64,000 nucleotides of DNA from an uncultured Roseburia sp. (lineage in GTDB: Bacteria; Bacillota; Clostridia; Lachnospirales; Lachnospiraceae): the NCBI GenBank assembly GCA_947649645.1, contig CANSSP010000011.1:1-64000 (forward strand), written 5' to 3'. A program made the position numbers and the translations under genes. Below, in pieces: positions 50,986 through 59,454 of the stretch (position 1 is its first letter; the number at the start of each line of letters is the position of its first letter). The notes below the pieces were generated by a model. The model saw only the letters and a program-made list of their open reading frames with translations, was not told the DNA's origin and ran no database searches.

Positions 50986-51632
50986 TGAAGAAATATGACG
51001 CGGTCATTTTTGATATGGACGGTACGCTTCTCGACACGCTGGAGGATCTTAAGGACGCGGTGAACCATGCATTGCGCACTCTGGCCATGCCAGAGCGGAC
51101 GCTGTCTGAGATACGGCGGTTTGTGGGAAACGGGGCGCAGCTCCTTATGGAGCGCGCCGTGCCCGGCGGCACAGAGGAAGCGATGGTCACCCGTGCGCTG
51201 GCACTGTTCAGGGAATACTATGATCTGCACTGCAACGATAAAACGAAGGCGTATGAGGGCGTGGTACAATTGCTGCGTGAACTTAAGGCAGAAGGCTATG
51301 CGCTGGCGATTGTATCAAATAAGCCGGATCCTGCGGTAAAACAGCTTGCCGGGATTTATTTTGGCGGAATTGTAGAGACTGCCATCGGAGAGCGCTCTGG
51401 CACGGCAAAAAAGCCGGCCCCGGATACGGTCTATGCGGCGCTTTCAGAGCTTAAGGTTCTGGCGGAGAGGGCGGTTTATGTCGGCGATTCCGAGGTGGAT
51501 GTGAAGACGGCGGCCAATGCGGGTCTTCCCTGCATTTCCGTTTTGTGGGGGTTCAGGGATCGGGAATTTCTGCGCGAAAACGGGGCAGACTATTTTGTAG
51601 AGACGCCGGAGGAGATCAGGAAGCATGTTTAA
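50985..51632 (+). CDS. HAD-family phosphatase (phosphoglycolate phosphatase-like)
   Basis: This 215-residue hydrolase has HAD motif I FDMDGTLLDT, motif II AIVSNKP, motif III with KK-PAP and motif IV VYVGDSEVDV. A cap domain lies between I and II (LAMPERTLSEIRRFVGNGAQ). It most resembles Gph-type enzymes that remove 2-phosphoglycolate, but many related phosphatases exist. ATG 50985 overlaps the reductase stop (TGATG); a GTG one codon earlier is possible. Translational coupling is likely. Confidence 0.88.
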   Translation: MKKYDAVIFDMDGTLLDTLEDLKDAVNHALRTLAMPERTLSEIRRFVGNGAQLLMERAVPGGTEEAMVTRALALFREYYDLHCNDKTKAYEGVVQLLRELKAEGYALAIVSNKPDPAVKQLAGIYFGGIVETAIGERSGTAKKPAPDTVYAALSELKVLAERAVYVGDSEVDVKTAANAGLPCISVLWGFRDREFLRENGADYFVETPEEIRKHV

Positions 51633-51649
51633 GGAGTTCAGATGAAGGG

Positions 51650-52252
51650 ATGACAAAAGGGGAATTATTCCGGTATTTAAAATGGATGATGACGCTGGAA
51701 TTCTGGCAGGAATGCTTTGATTCCTTTCAGATTCTGGGGCCGCTGGCGCCCATTCTTCTGGCCGCAGTGGAGTCGCTGATTCCTGCGCTTCCGCTGGTGG
51801 CAATTGTGACATTGAATGTGGCGGCGCACGGCGCGCTTTTCGGTTTTTTGTATAGCTGGTTCGGGACTTCGCTTGGGTGTACAATTGTGTTTGTGTTTTT
51901 TCGAAAAGTGGTACGCCCGGGGTTTTTCAGGCTCGAAAAAAAGAGCAGGAAAGTGCGGCGGGCGAGAGAGTGGGTAAACCGGTTTGACAGGAGGGCATTG
52001 TTTCTGATTGTAATTCTGCCGTTTACGCCGTCGGCATTTGTAAATTTTGCGTTTGGCGTGTCTGATTTTGACGGAAAAAAATATCTGTGTACCATCTATG
52101 GGGCAAAGGCCGTGATGATTGCGCTGCTCGCATTGTTTGGGCAGAGCCTGGTGGAATCACTGGAAAATCCGGTGTTTATTCTATTGGCCGTGGGACTGCT
52201 TTTTCTTCTGTGGCTGATTTCGAAAAAGGTTCGCGAGAAGCATGATTTGTGA
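51650..52252 (+). CDS. TVP38/DedA-like (SNARE-associated) membrane protein
   Basis: This 200-residue membrane protein has the VTT/DedA core: ILLAAVESLIPALPLVAIVT, NVAAHGALFGFLYSWFGTSLG, REWVNRFDRRALFLIVILPF, TPSAFVNFAFGVS and a final pair of helices. These proteins act in phospholipid scrambling and envelope homeostasis. The ATG at 51650 is unusual: AAGGAG (51631-51636) points to an ATG at 51642, which opens a three-codon frame (Met-Lys-Gly) whose TGA overlaps ATG 51650. Reinitiation is therefore likely to decide translation. Confidence 0.82.
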   Translation: MTKGELFRYLKWMMTLEFWQECFDSFQILGPLAPILLAAVESLIPALPLVAIVTLNVAAHGALFGFLYSWFGTSLGCTIVFVFFRKVVRPGFFRLEKKSRKVRRAREWVNRFDRRALFLIVILPFTPSAFVNFAFGVSDFDGKKYLCTIYGAKAVMIALLALFGQSLVESLENPVFILLAVGLLFLLWLISKKVREKHDL

Positions 52253-52260
52253 TCCGTGAG

Positions 52261-52289
52261 GTATAAAATGCCACCGTTTACAGATAATA
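52261..52289 (+). promoter_or_regulatory. Sigma-G-like promoter of spoVT
   Basis: GTATA (52261-52265), 17 bases, then GATAATA (52283-52289). The forespore sigma-G consensus is about GHATR-N17/18-CATWHTA, so only the first base of the -10 differs. The start codon is 46 bases downstream. spoVT is a sigma-G target in Bacillus. Confidence 0.45.
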
Positions 52290-52334
52290 GTATCACGAAT
52301 TGTATTAAGATTTGTAAATGGAGGAATCAGACAT

Positions 52335-52883
52335 ATGAAAGCAACAGGAATTGTGCGTAGAATAGACGATCTCGGACGTATTGTCGTGCCGAAAGAGATA
52401 AGAAGGACTTTAAGGATCCGTGAAGGCGATCCGCTTGAAATTTTTACGGACCGCGAAGGGGAGATTATCTTAAAAAAATATTCGCCGATTGGAGAGCTGG
52501 GGCAGTTTGCAGGAGAGTATTCTGAAAGCCTTGCGCAGACGACGGGACATCTTGTTCTGATTACCGACTGCGATCATGTGGTGGCGGCATCCGGAAGTGG
52601 GAAAAAGGAGTTTGAGGGGAAACAGATCAGCAGACAGCTCGAAGAGGTGATCGGAGCCCGGAAGAGTTTCCTTGCCTCAAAGGAGGACGCGGATTTTATC
52701 CGGGTCACGGTGGATGATGCGGGGGAGTATGTCCAGCAGGCGGTCAGTACGATTATCTGTGAGGGCGATGCCATCGGCTCCGTGATTCTTTACATGAAAG
52801 AAGACAGGGGGCAGATGGGGGAGACGGAGAGTAAGCTTGCGGCGGCGGCGGCCGGATTTCTGGGGAGACAGATGGAACAGTAG
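52335..52883 (+). CDS. spoVT: SpoVT-like AbrB-family sporulation regulator
   Basis: This 182-residue protein has an N-terminal AbrB swapped-hairpin DNA-binding domain (residues 1-50: MKATGIVRRIDDLGRIVVPK, RRTLRIREGDPLEIF) and a C-terminal GAF-like domain (about 60-178). That two-domain form with this N-terminus is diagnostic of SpoVT, which tunes forespore gene expression late in sporulation. It implies a spore-forming host. A sigma-G-like promoter lies 46 bases upstream and a hairpin terminator follows. TGGAGGAAT precedes the ATG. Confidence 0.93.
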   Translation: MKATGIVRRIDDLGRIVVPKEIRRTLRIREGDPLEIFTDREGEIILKKYSPIGELGQFAGEYSESLAQTTGHLVLITDCDHVVAASGSGKKEFEGKQISRQLEEVIGARKSFLASKEDADFIRVTVDDAGEYVQQAVSTIICEGDAIGSVILYMKEDRGQMGETESKLAAAAAGFLGRQMEQ

Positions 52884-52889
52884 GGAAAA

Positions 52890-52927
52890 CGTGCCGTTTC
52901 AATAAGAACATTGGAACGGCATGCATT
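52890..52927 (+). terminator. Terminator hairpin after spoVT
   Basis: CGTGCCGTTTCAAT pairs with ATTGGAACGGCATG using two G-U pairs, followed by CATTTTA. The U-tract is short, so efficiency may be moderate. Confidence 0.65.
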
Positions 52928-52953
52928 TTATATGAGGAAGGGTGGTACAAAAG

Positions 52954-53463
52954 ATGAATAAGCGGTTGTTTGCATCGCTGGCGCTGACATTGGCGCTGTT
53001 ATTTTGCGGATGTGCTGGCGTGGATGTGCGTCCGGCCGGTCCGGCGGAACCGGACGGGGCTGTCGCCGGGACTGAGGCGTCTGCCCGGCAGGAGACAACG
53101 GGCGGGGAACAGACAGAGGGGCTGGCGGATGTCGCGGCAGGGAAGGAGACGTCCGATTCAGAAATCCCGATCGTATCGGATACGCAGGACGGTCTGGAAT
53201 ATACGTTCCGGAACGACAGACTGCTGCAGAGCCATTATGAAAAACATGGCATGGAGATGGGGTTTTCTTCCCCGGAAGAATATGAGAAAGCAGCGTGTGC
53301 GGTTATCCGTCATCCGGATGCGTTACATAAACTGGAAGCAGAGGACGGGGATGATGTCTATTATGTGGAGGCCACAAATGAATTTGTGATTGTCTCTGTC
53401 GACGGTTATATCCGTACCTATTTTTACCCCAATGCAGGGATCGATTATTATAACAGACAGTAA
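52954..53463 (+). CDS. Lipoprotein with BECR-nuclease-like C-terminal domain
   Basis: This 169-residue product has a signal peptide with lipobox-like LLFCGC, then a Pro/Ala/Glu/Gly-rich linker of about 55 residues. The last 90 residues form a compact domain: RNDRLLQSHYEKHGMEMGF, SSPEEYEKAACAVIRHPDAL, DDVYYVEATNEFVIVS and DGYIRTYFYPNAGIDYYNRQ. The pattern HYEKHGxExGF...EY...NEF.....G.IRTYF.P resembles barnase/EndoU/colicin E5-D/RelE (BECR) toxin domains at the C-termini of polymorphic toxins. I infer this from remembered family patterns, not a search. No immunity-like gene is adjacent. ATG 52954 is preceded by GAGGAAGGGTGG; a GTG at 52942 is too close to that site. Confidence 0.55.
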   Translation: MNKRLFASLALTLALLFCGCAGVDVRPAGPAEPDGAVAGTEASARQETTGGEQTEGLADVAAGKETSDSEIPIVSDTQDGLEYTFRNDRLLQSHYEKHGMEMGFSSPEEYEKAACAVIRHPDALHKLEAEDGDDVYYVEATNEFVIVSVDGYIRTYFYPNAGIDYYNRQ

Positions 53464-53496
53464 GCTGAGCCCGACAGGGCCTTCATGGAGGAACGG

Positions 53497-54192
53497 ATGG
53501 AAGAAAAGTTTGTGCGCACGGGGCTTCTGATCGGAGAGGAAAATATAGAGACATTAAAGAAAAAGCATGTGGCTGTTTTCGGGATCGGCGGTGTAGGCGG
53601 ATATGTGGCCGAGGCGCTTGTCAGGAGCGGGATCGGAGAGATCACGATTGTCGATAAGGACGAGGTGGCGGAGTCCAATATCAATCGTCAGATTATCGCC
53701 ACAGTAAAGACTGTGGGAAGAAAAAAAACAGAGGTTATGGAGGAGCGCATTCGTGAGATCAACCCGGACTGCAGGGTGCACGCGCGGTGTTGTTTTTATC
53801 TGCCGGAGACATCCGGACAATTTGACTTTTCGGCGTATGATTATGTTGTGGACGCGGTGGATACAGTGACGGCAAAGATCGCCATTGTCATGCAGGCAAA
53901 GGCGGCGCATATTCCCGTGATATCATGCATGGGTGCGGGAAATAAGCTGGATGCGTCCCGGTTTCAGGTGGCGGATATCAGCGAGACGAGTGTCTGCCCG
54001 CTTGCGCGTGTGATGCGGCGCGAACTAAAAAAAAGAGGAGCGGGCAGTCTGAAAGTAGTATATTCAAAAGAAGAGCCGAAGCGCAGCCCGGGCAGTGCAG
54101 CGGATGATGTGCCTGGCAGCGTGGCGTTTGTGCCTCCGGTGGCGGGATTTATTCTTGCGGGGGAAGTTGTCCGCGATCTGATCCGTACATAA
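53497..54192 (+). CDS. tcdA: tRNA threonylcarbamoyladenosine dehydratase (TcdA/CsdL)
   Basis: This 231-residue E1-like enzyme converts t6A37 of tRNA to the cyclic ct6A form using ATP. It has the nucleotide-binding motif VAVFGIGGVGGYVAEAL, the Arg-containing NINRQIIAT, acidic YDYVVDAVDTVTAK, the ISCMGAGNKLDASRFQ segment and the conserved DDVPGSVAFVPPVAG near the end. Those features separate TcdA from MoeB/ThiF. I start at ATG 53497, because GGAGGA lies just before it; an ATG four codons earlier overlaps that site. Confidence 0.9.
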   Translation: MEEKFVRTGLLIGEENIETLKKKHVAVFGIGGVGGYVAEALVRSGIGEITIVDKDEVAESNINRQIIATVKTVGRKKTEVMEERIREINPDCRVHARCCFYLPETSGQFDFSAYDYVVDAVDTVTAKIAIVMQAKAAHIPVISCMGAGNKLDASRFQVADISETSVCPLARVMRRELKKRGAGSLKVVYSKEEPKRSPGSAADDVPGSVAFVPPVAGFILAGEVVRDLIRT

Positions 54193-54229
54193 ATGAGCCT
54201 GGGGAAATAAGGGAAGTTGGAGGAAGATT

Positions 54230-56317
54230 GTGGCTGGAAAAAAGAAAAAAAGGAAACATCGTTTTTTCTGGTTTATCGCAAAGCTGCACTTTGCACTGCT
54301 GCTTCTTGTGACGGCGGCAGCGGCGTGGCTTTTTTTTGGCGGTTATGCAAAAGAGATACAGACGCTTCGGGCGGAGGCCGTCAGGATGGTGAGTGCGTCG
54401 AGGGCAGACACCTTTCGGGGAAATCAGACGAGCATTGTGTATGCTGCCGACAACAGTGTGATTTCAACATTAAAAAGTGGGAAGGAATCTTATTATCTGA
54501 CGATCGATGCGATTCCGCCGAATGCTGTTGCGGCAATTATCAGTATTGAAGATAAACGGTTTTATCATCATAAAGGTGTGGATTACAGGGCGCTGCTTCG
54601 GGCTCTTAAGGTGATGATTGAGAGCGGAAAGGCCACACAGGGCGGCAGTACCATCACAATGCAGCTCGCGCGCAATATATTTATTTCGCAGGAGAAGACC
54701 TGGCAGAGAAAAGCGCAGGAGATTTTCCTGGCATGGGAGATTGAGAAAAAATATAGTAAGGAACAGGTTCTTGAGTTTTATCTGAACAATATTTATTTTG
54801 GAAACGGATACTATGGGATACAGTCGGCGAGCCGCGGATATTTTAACCGGAGTGTCGGTGAGCTGAGCCTTTCACAGCTTGCGTTTTTGTGTGCCATACC
54901 AAACAATCCGACAATCTATGATCCGCTTACAGGTATGGGAAACGCGATATCGCGGCGGAACCGGATTTTAAAACGGATGCTGGAGGACGGGAAGATTTCG
55001 GATGCCGCCTATGCCGGCGCGCTGAAAGAAGTGATCACTTTAGAGCGTCCCGCGTCGGTACAGAAAAATGATTACGTCGAAACTTATGCCTATTACTGTG
55101 CGATCCGGGCGTTGATGGAAAATGAAGATTTTCATTTCCGGTATTATTTTGATTCTGAGAAAGAAAAAGAGACTTATGACGCGGCGTATGAGGTATTGTA
55201 CACAGAGTGCCAGCGAAAGCTGTACACGGCGGGGTATCACATTTATACTTCTTTTGACCTGAATCTCCAGGAAGAACTTCAGGGTGCGGTGGATGAGACG
55301 CTCGGCGATTTTACAGAGGTGAACGAGGAAGGGGTATACGCATTGCAGGCGTCGGCGGTCTGCATTGATAATGAGAGCGGTTATGTAAAAGCGGCGGTTG
55401 GCGGCCGGAAGCAGGAGTTTGCCGGTTACACGCTCAACCGGGCGTACCAGAGTTTTCGCCAGCCAGGCAGTGCGGTCAAACCGCTCACAGTCTATACACC
55501 TGCTTTTGAGCGCAGCTATACGCCGGAAAGCATGGTTGTGGATGAGCCGATTGAGGATGGGCCGAAAAATTCCAGCGGCGGCTATGCGGGAGAGATGACT
55601 GTGCGGTCGGCGGTAGAACGCTCCGTCAACACGGTTGCCTGGAAGTTGTACGAAGAACTTACGCCGGAGCGAGGGCTTTCTTATCTGAAGGAAATGAATT
55701 TCTCAAAATTGAAAAGAGAAGATTACAGGCCTGCGACAGCGCTCGGGGGATTTACGACCGGTGTGTCCGCACTGGAGATGGCCGCCGGTTACGCGGCAAT
55801 TGAAAACGACGGTGTTTATCGGGCGCCGACCTGTATCGTAAAAATCGTCGACGGGGCAGGGAATGAAGTCTATGCCTCGGAACGGACGGAGAAGGTGGTC
55901 TACCGGCAGAACGCCGCCCGTATGATGACAGACGTGATGAAAGGTGTGCTGACACGGGGAACCGGGAGAGGGCTTGGCCTGGGGGAGATGCCCTGCGCAG
56001 GCAAGACGGGGACGACCAATGACAATAAGGACGGCTGGTTTGCCGGCTATACCAGATATTACACTACGAGCGTCTGGGTCGGATATGATATGCCGAGAAA
56101 GATGGATGGCCTGATGGGCCGGACTTATCCCGGGAAGATCTGGCAGAAATTTATGCTGCGCGCACATGAGGGGCTGGAACCGCTGGATTTTCTGTCGTAC
56201 GCGAAGCTCTCTGATGAGTTTGTGAGTAATGGAGGACCGGAGGAGATCAGACCGGATACCGTTTCGGAGAATGAGACAGGAAATGTCACGCCTGGGGAAG
56301 CGCAAAAGACAGAGTGA
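54230..56317 (+). CDS. Class A penicillin-binding protein (PBP1A-like)
   Basis: This 695-residue enzyme polymerises and cross-links peptidoglycan. A basic tail and one N-terminal helix (about 15-38) are followed by the GT51 glycosyltransferase domain (about 85-265: SIEDKRFYHHKGVDYRALLR, GGSTITMQLARN, EKKYSKEQVLEFYLN). The transpeptidase domain (about 375-650) has SxxK in RQPGSAVKPL, SVN in VERSVNTVAW and KTGT in CAGKTGTTNDNKDGWFAGY. All catalytic motifs are intact. A short acidic, Pro/Glu-rich tail ends the protein. GTG 54230 follows TTGGAGGAAG. Confidence 0.95.
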   Translation: MAGKKKKRKHRFFWFIAKLHFALLLLVTAAAAWLFFGGYAKEIQTLRAEAVRMVSASRADTFRGNQTSIVYAADNSVISTLKSGKESYYLTIDAIPPNAVAAIISIEDKRFYHHKGVDYRALLRALKVMIESGKATQGGSTITMQLARNIFISQEKTWQRKAQEIFLAWEIEKKYSKEQVLEFYLNNIYFGNGYYGIQSASRGYFNRSVGELSLSQLAFLCAIPNNPTIYDPLTGMGNAISRRNRILKRMLEDGKISDAAYAGALKEVITLERPASVQKNDYVETYAYYCAIRALMENEDFHFRYYFDSEKEKETYDAAYEVLYTECQRKLYTAGYHIYTSFDLNLQEELQGAVDETLGDFTEVNEEGVYALQASAVCIDNESGYVKAAVGGRKQEFAGYTLNRAYQSFRQPGSAVKPLTVYTPAFERSYTPESMVVDEPIEDGPKNSSGGYAGEMTVRSAVERSVNTVAWKLYEELTPERGLSYLKEMNFSKLKREDYRPATALGGFTTGVSALEMAAGYAAIENDGVYRAPTCIVKIVDGAGNEVYASERTEKVVYRQNAARMMTDVMKGVLTRGTGRGLGLGEMPCAGKTGTTNDNKDGWFAGYTRYYTTSVWVGYDMPRKMDGLMGRTYPGKIWQKFMLRAHEGLEPLDFLSYAKLSDEFVSNGGPEEIRPDTVSENETGNVTPGEAQKTE

Positions 56318-56355
56318 GGCGCAGAATGCCTGTTATCCGGTCTGTTTTTGTGCGT

Positions 56356-57039
56356 TTAGTCATTCACCGCCTGTATTTTTACATGGGCAAGCGCTTTTGC
56401 GACAGGCGGGATGCAGATAATAACGAGTGTCACGACCGCCTCGGGAATCAGATAGGACGCCTGGTATCCCGCTGAGTACACGAGGGGATGCATATCTTCG
56501 GGGGCGTAGGATGCAAAAAAAATCACGCCGGAGAGCGTCGAGAAGACAAAACGGCCGATGACGCCTGCAATATAGCCGATCGGAAGGCCATATTTTTTCT
56601 TATAGAAAAATCCGGCCAGACCGAGCGCGCCGAATGCGAGCGGGTAATCCAGAAGCATCTGCGGGATCGTGTAGAAGATCGGCTCTGTCACAAACTGCAC
56701 CAGGCCGTAGGCGACTGCCGTCATGATGCCGACACAGGGGCCATACCAGTATGCGATCAGCACGATAAAAAGCATGGACAAAAGTGTCACGGAGCCGCCC
56801 ATGGGCATTTCAAAGAGTCTGATCATCGAGCAGACGACGGCCAGCGCGATCGCGACGGCAGAATAGACGAGCTGTTTTGTGGTAAGGGTTTGTTTTGAGG
56901 CAGTATTCCGGTGACGGAGAACGGCTGACGTAATCAATAAAAGGGTGATCAGGGCCAGGACGATGGCAATGCCGGCCGCGGTGAGATGGACAGAGCCGTC
57001 GCCCCAGGCTCCCTCGGGAGTTGCAAAAAAATTGTTCAT
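56356..57039 (-). CDS. thiT: ThiT-type thiamine ECF transporter S component
   Basis: This 227-residue membrane protein binds thiamine for an energy-coupling-factor transporter. After an extra N-terminal helix (about 20-40), the ThiT core starts near residue 55 with VYSAVAIALAVVCSMIRLFEM, PMGGSVTLLSMLFIVLIAYW and YGPCVGIMTAVAYGLVQ, ending with HPLVYSAGYQASYLIPEA. The conserved aromatic and Glu positions for thiamine are present. I start at ATG 57039, behind AAGGAGGA. A TPP riboswitch on the same strand confirms thiamine control. The gene is convergent with the PBP gene. Confidence 0.93.
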   Translation of the reverse strand: MNNFFATPEGAWGDGSVHLTAAGIAIVLALITLLLITSAVLRHRNTASKQTLTTKQLVYSAVAIALAVVCSMIRLFEMPMGGSVTLLSMLFIVLIAYWYGPCVGIMTAVAYGLVQFVTEPIFYTIPQMLLDYPLAFGALGLAGFFYKKKYGLPIGYIAGVIGRFVFSTLSGVIFFASYAPEDMHPLVYSAGYQASYLIPEAVVTLVIICIPPVAKALAHVKIQAVND

Positions 57040-57096
57040 AAAAAAATCCTCCTTCACAGATTTTGTGCCAGGGGGATTTTCCATATCCGAAAAAAA

Positions 57097-57222
57097 GCTT
57101 CCTTACGCCGGTATTATCCGGTTCAAGTATTGAGGGTCGATGATTCATCTCTCAGCTTTGACAGAAATTCCGGCTGCTTTAAAAAAGGAACCGGGAATTT
57201 TGTCTGTGCACCCCTAGCGTGG
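57097..57222 (-). ncRNA. TPP riboswitch (THI element)
   Basis: On the minus strand the conserved core reads AGGGGTGC near the start, CTGAGAGATGAA in the middle, then ACCCTC, TTGAACCGGATAATACCGG and CGTAAGGAA at the end. These are the P2/P3 pyrimidine-sensing and P4/P5 pyrophosphate-sensing elements of TPP riboswitches. An unusually long P3 stem, AATTCCCGG with CCGGAATT, sits between GGGGTGC and CTGAGA. The element lies 58 bases before the ThiT start codon, and the AAGGAGGA site could be sequestered. Confidence 0.95.
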
Positions 57223-57253
57223 TTATGTAATTGTCATAAACTGATTCTATCCG

Positions 57254-57282
57254 ACTATATCAATTCTGCCGGAATCTGTCAA
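57254..57282 (-). promoter_or_regulatory. Promoter of the TPP riboswitch/thiT transcript
   Basis: On the minus strand TTGACA (57282-57277) and TATAGT (57259-57254) with a 17-base spacer, about 25 bases before the riboswitch. Confidence 0.85.
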
Positions 57283-57309
57283 GCAGTATTTTGGTGCCGT
57301 GTGAAGTTT

Positions 57310-58260
57310 TTATGCTTTTCCCTCCAGTTCAGCCGTGATCGGAGGGATCTGTGAGAGCATGTTGTCCATATCTTCAAACATGGAGCTTTTTGTCGTGCCC
57401 AGTGCGTTTGCCTTGCGGATATGGCCGGAGACGGCGGTAAGCTGTTCTTCGGCTTCTGCAAAAAAACAGCTCACATCGCGGAGTTTGCTCTCCGAGACCT
57501 CAATCGTCTCTGAAATCTGCTGCTGCACGGAGTCGGCACCGCCTGCAGCGGCAGCGATCTGGTCAAATACTTCGTGTGCGGAATCCATCTGTACGATGCT
57601 TTTGCCGATGGAATCCTGTGAGGCCGCGATGCTTGAGCTCAGTTTCTCAGTCCCTGCTTCGACGTCGCCGATGCTGGAATCCACTGCGCTGACAAGATTT
57701 TTGATTTCGCTTGCAAGGTTTTTTACCTCCTGGGCCACGACGGCAAATCCTTTACCCTGTTCTCCCGCTCTGGCCGCCTCAATGGAGGCGTTGAGTGCCA
57801 GCATGTTTGTCTGGTTGGCAATGGCGATGATCTGGCTCATACATTCCTTGATCTTCTGGATGGACGCCTGGAAATCGGTGAATGTGCTGTGGATCTCGAT
57901 AAAATCGTTCTGCACCTGCATGGAGTTGTCTTTTAACCCTGCGACCTGTTTCTGGGCATTGGCGACAGAGTCGGCAATGTCAGTTTTTACATCGTGAAAC
58001 CGGGCGGATACTTCCCCGACCGACTGAAAAATATCATGAAGAGAGTCAAGCTTTTCCTTGAGCTCTTCATTTTCTGCCATCACAGTGTCAAATGCGGTCT
58101 GAATCTCCTGGAGTTCTCCAAGGGAACTGACTTCGTTCAACGCAAGTCTGTGCTGGTAATCTCTAAGACTTTCAGATACATGCAGAATCGGATACAGATC
58201 CAGTTCCGGCTTTACCGGTCCGGGAGACGGAGCAGTTTCTTTTTTTCTGGATAAAAACAT
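57310..58260 (-). CDS. Soluble methyl-accepting chemotaxis-type signalling protein
   Basis: This 316-residue protein has an N-terminal helical region with coiled coil ([20 protein letters not shown]) and a C-terminal MCP signalling domain. The hairpin tip is [20 protein letters not shown], followed by [15 protein letters not shown]. There is no membrane helix and no HAMP domain, so it is cytosolic. It probably receives input from a partner; the FIST-domain gene 138 bases upstream on the same strand is the obvious candidate. I start at ATG 58260 behind GGGGAT; ATG 58272 is an alternative. The chemotaxis kinase it would control is not in the window. Confidence 0.88.
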   Translation of the reverse strand: MFLSRKKETAPSPGPVKPELDLYPILHVSESLRDYQHRLALNEVSSLGELQEIQTAFDTVMAENEELKEKLDSLHDIFQSVGEVSARFHDVKTDIADSVANAQKQVAGLKDNSMQVQNDFIEIHSTFTDFQASIQKIKECMSQIIAIANQTNMLALNASIEAARAGEQGKGFAVVAQEVKNLASEIKNLVSAVDSSIGDVEAGTEKLSSSIAASQDSIGKSIVQMDSAHEVFDQIAAAAGGADSVQQQISETIEVSESKLRDVSCFFAEAEEQLTAVSGHIRKANALGTTKSSMFEDMDNMLSQIPPITAELEGKA

Positions 58261-58334
58261 AATAATCCCCATTTCTGCGCTGCTTTTTGCGCATGAGCGA
58301 TTTTGTGACAGGCAGCGCGCAGACACAAATCGCC

Positions 58335-58369
58335 GTGTGAAAAAGCAGCTGCCGCGCTGTTTTTCACAC
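58335..58369 (-). repeat. Hairpin between FIST and MCP genes
   Basis: GTGTGAAAAA-CAGC pairs with GCTG-TTTTTCACAC with a single bulged base. It is between two co-oriented genes and lacks a distal U-tract, so it may set the relative amounts of the two proteins rather than end transcription. Confidence 0.6.
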
Positions 58370-58398
58370 CATTGTCCTCTGTTTATCGGATAGTTTAT

Positions 58399-59454
58399 CT
58401 ATTCAAATACCACACATGTCATGGATTGGTTCACAAACTGGTTATTGTAATGCTCACCGTAACCGACGAGTCCCGCGTGGCTTCCGAGTGCGCTCATGGA
58501 TTTTAAATAGTCGTTTACATAATGCTCCTGGCTGAACAGGAGGTATCGGAAGAGACAGTTGATCGAAAAAACAGCGGAAATATGATTAAAGTCCTGCCGT
58601 ATTGTGGAAATCGTTTCGTCTACGATCTGCCTGTAATCCTGCAATTCCAGAAGTGTCAGCACATCGGAATCGTTTACCTGTCGGAAGCAGGCAAGTGCAT
58701 TTCCGACGACCTCTTTGATGGAAATAATACAGACGTCTTCTCCGTTCATTTTGCCAAAAGGATTTTTAAATGTCTGTGTTGTGATATCTTTTTCGGAGAT
58801 ATGGAGGATATCCTGATATACCTGTTTCGCGGATTTGCCATTGAGCTCTCCTATAATATATCGCCTGCGGTCGGTTTTGGATGCGATAAAGCGGCAGTCA
58901 GGCATAGGACGGTAAATGTTCTCCTTGTAAGCTTTTATTTTACCTCCGTTATTTTTGACAAGAGCATAAGCGGCGGCATCCTTGTAGATTTGTCCGTTCG
59001 CCGATACCATACCGGCGTCTCCGGTGCCGCCGACCAGGGAAATGTCTTTTTTCCCCAGGACACTGCAAAAGGTGGTGAGGACACAGGCATCATTGCCGGA
59101 ACAGAAATCAATGCAGACAGTGTCTTTTGCGGAAGCGTTTATGGTATTGAGGTCCTGTTTTAAGCGTGCGATGTATTTTACGGGCATGACGGATGCCTGT
59201 TCCAGCACGTTGGCCGTGGCTGTGACATTGTCCGTAAAAGCGACGATGCCCACTCCTTTCTCTGAAACAGTTGTGTCATAAGACATTCCGATACAGCCGA
59301 TGCTGGGAATGCCGGGAAACAGCGACTCCAGTTCTGCAACATGCGCTGAAAACTGATCGCTGTTGGACATCAGCAGAATTAATTTTGGATTGGTCAGTCC
59401 TTTTGCTGCCTCTTTCAGGTCTCCTTTTTGACTTTTTCCGTAAAATTGTTTCAC
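58399..59454 (-). CDS. FIST N/C-domain sensory protein
   Basis: This 351-residue protein matches FIST proteins, sensory modules proposed to bind small ligands such as amino acids. The N-terminal part has LILLMSNSDQFSAHVAELES, FPGIPSIGCIGMSYDTTV and the GGTGDAGMVSANGQIYKD segment. The C-terminal FIST_C part has GEDVCIISI and FSINCLFRYLLF. It starts with GTG 59454 behind GAGAGGAG; an ATG two bases upstream is followed at once by TGA. The gene leads an operon with the soluble MCP and is preceded by a long, structured leader. Confidence 0.87.
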   Translation of the reverse strand: MKQFYGKSQKGDLKEAAKGLTNPKLILLMSNSDQFSAHVAELESLFPGIPSIGCIGMSYDTTVSEKGVGIVAFTDNVTATANVLEQASVMPVKYIARLKQDLNTINASAKDTVCIDFCSGNDACVLTTFCSVLGKKDISLVGGTGDAGMVSANGQIYKDAAAYALVKNNGGKIKAYKENIYRPMPDCRFIASKTDRRRYIIGELNGKSAKQVYQDILHISEKDITTQTFKNPFGKMNGEDVCIISIKEVVGNALACFRQVNDSDVLTLLELQDYRQIVDETISTIRQDFNHISAVFSINCLFRYLLFSQEHYVNDYLKSMSALGSHAGLVGYGEHYNNQFVNQSMTCVVFE

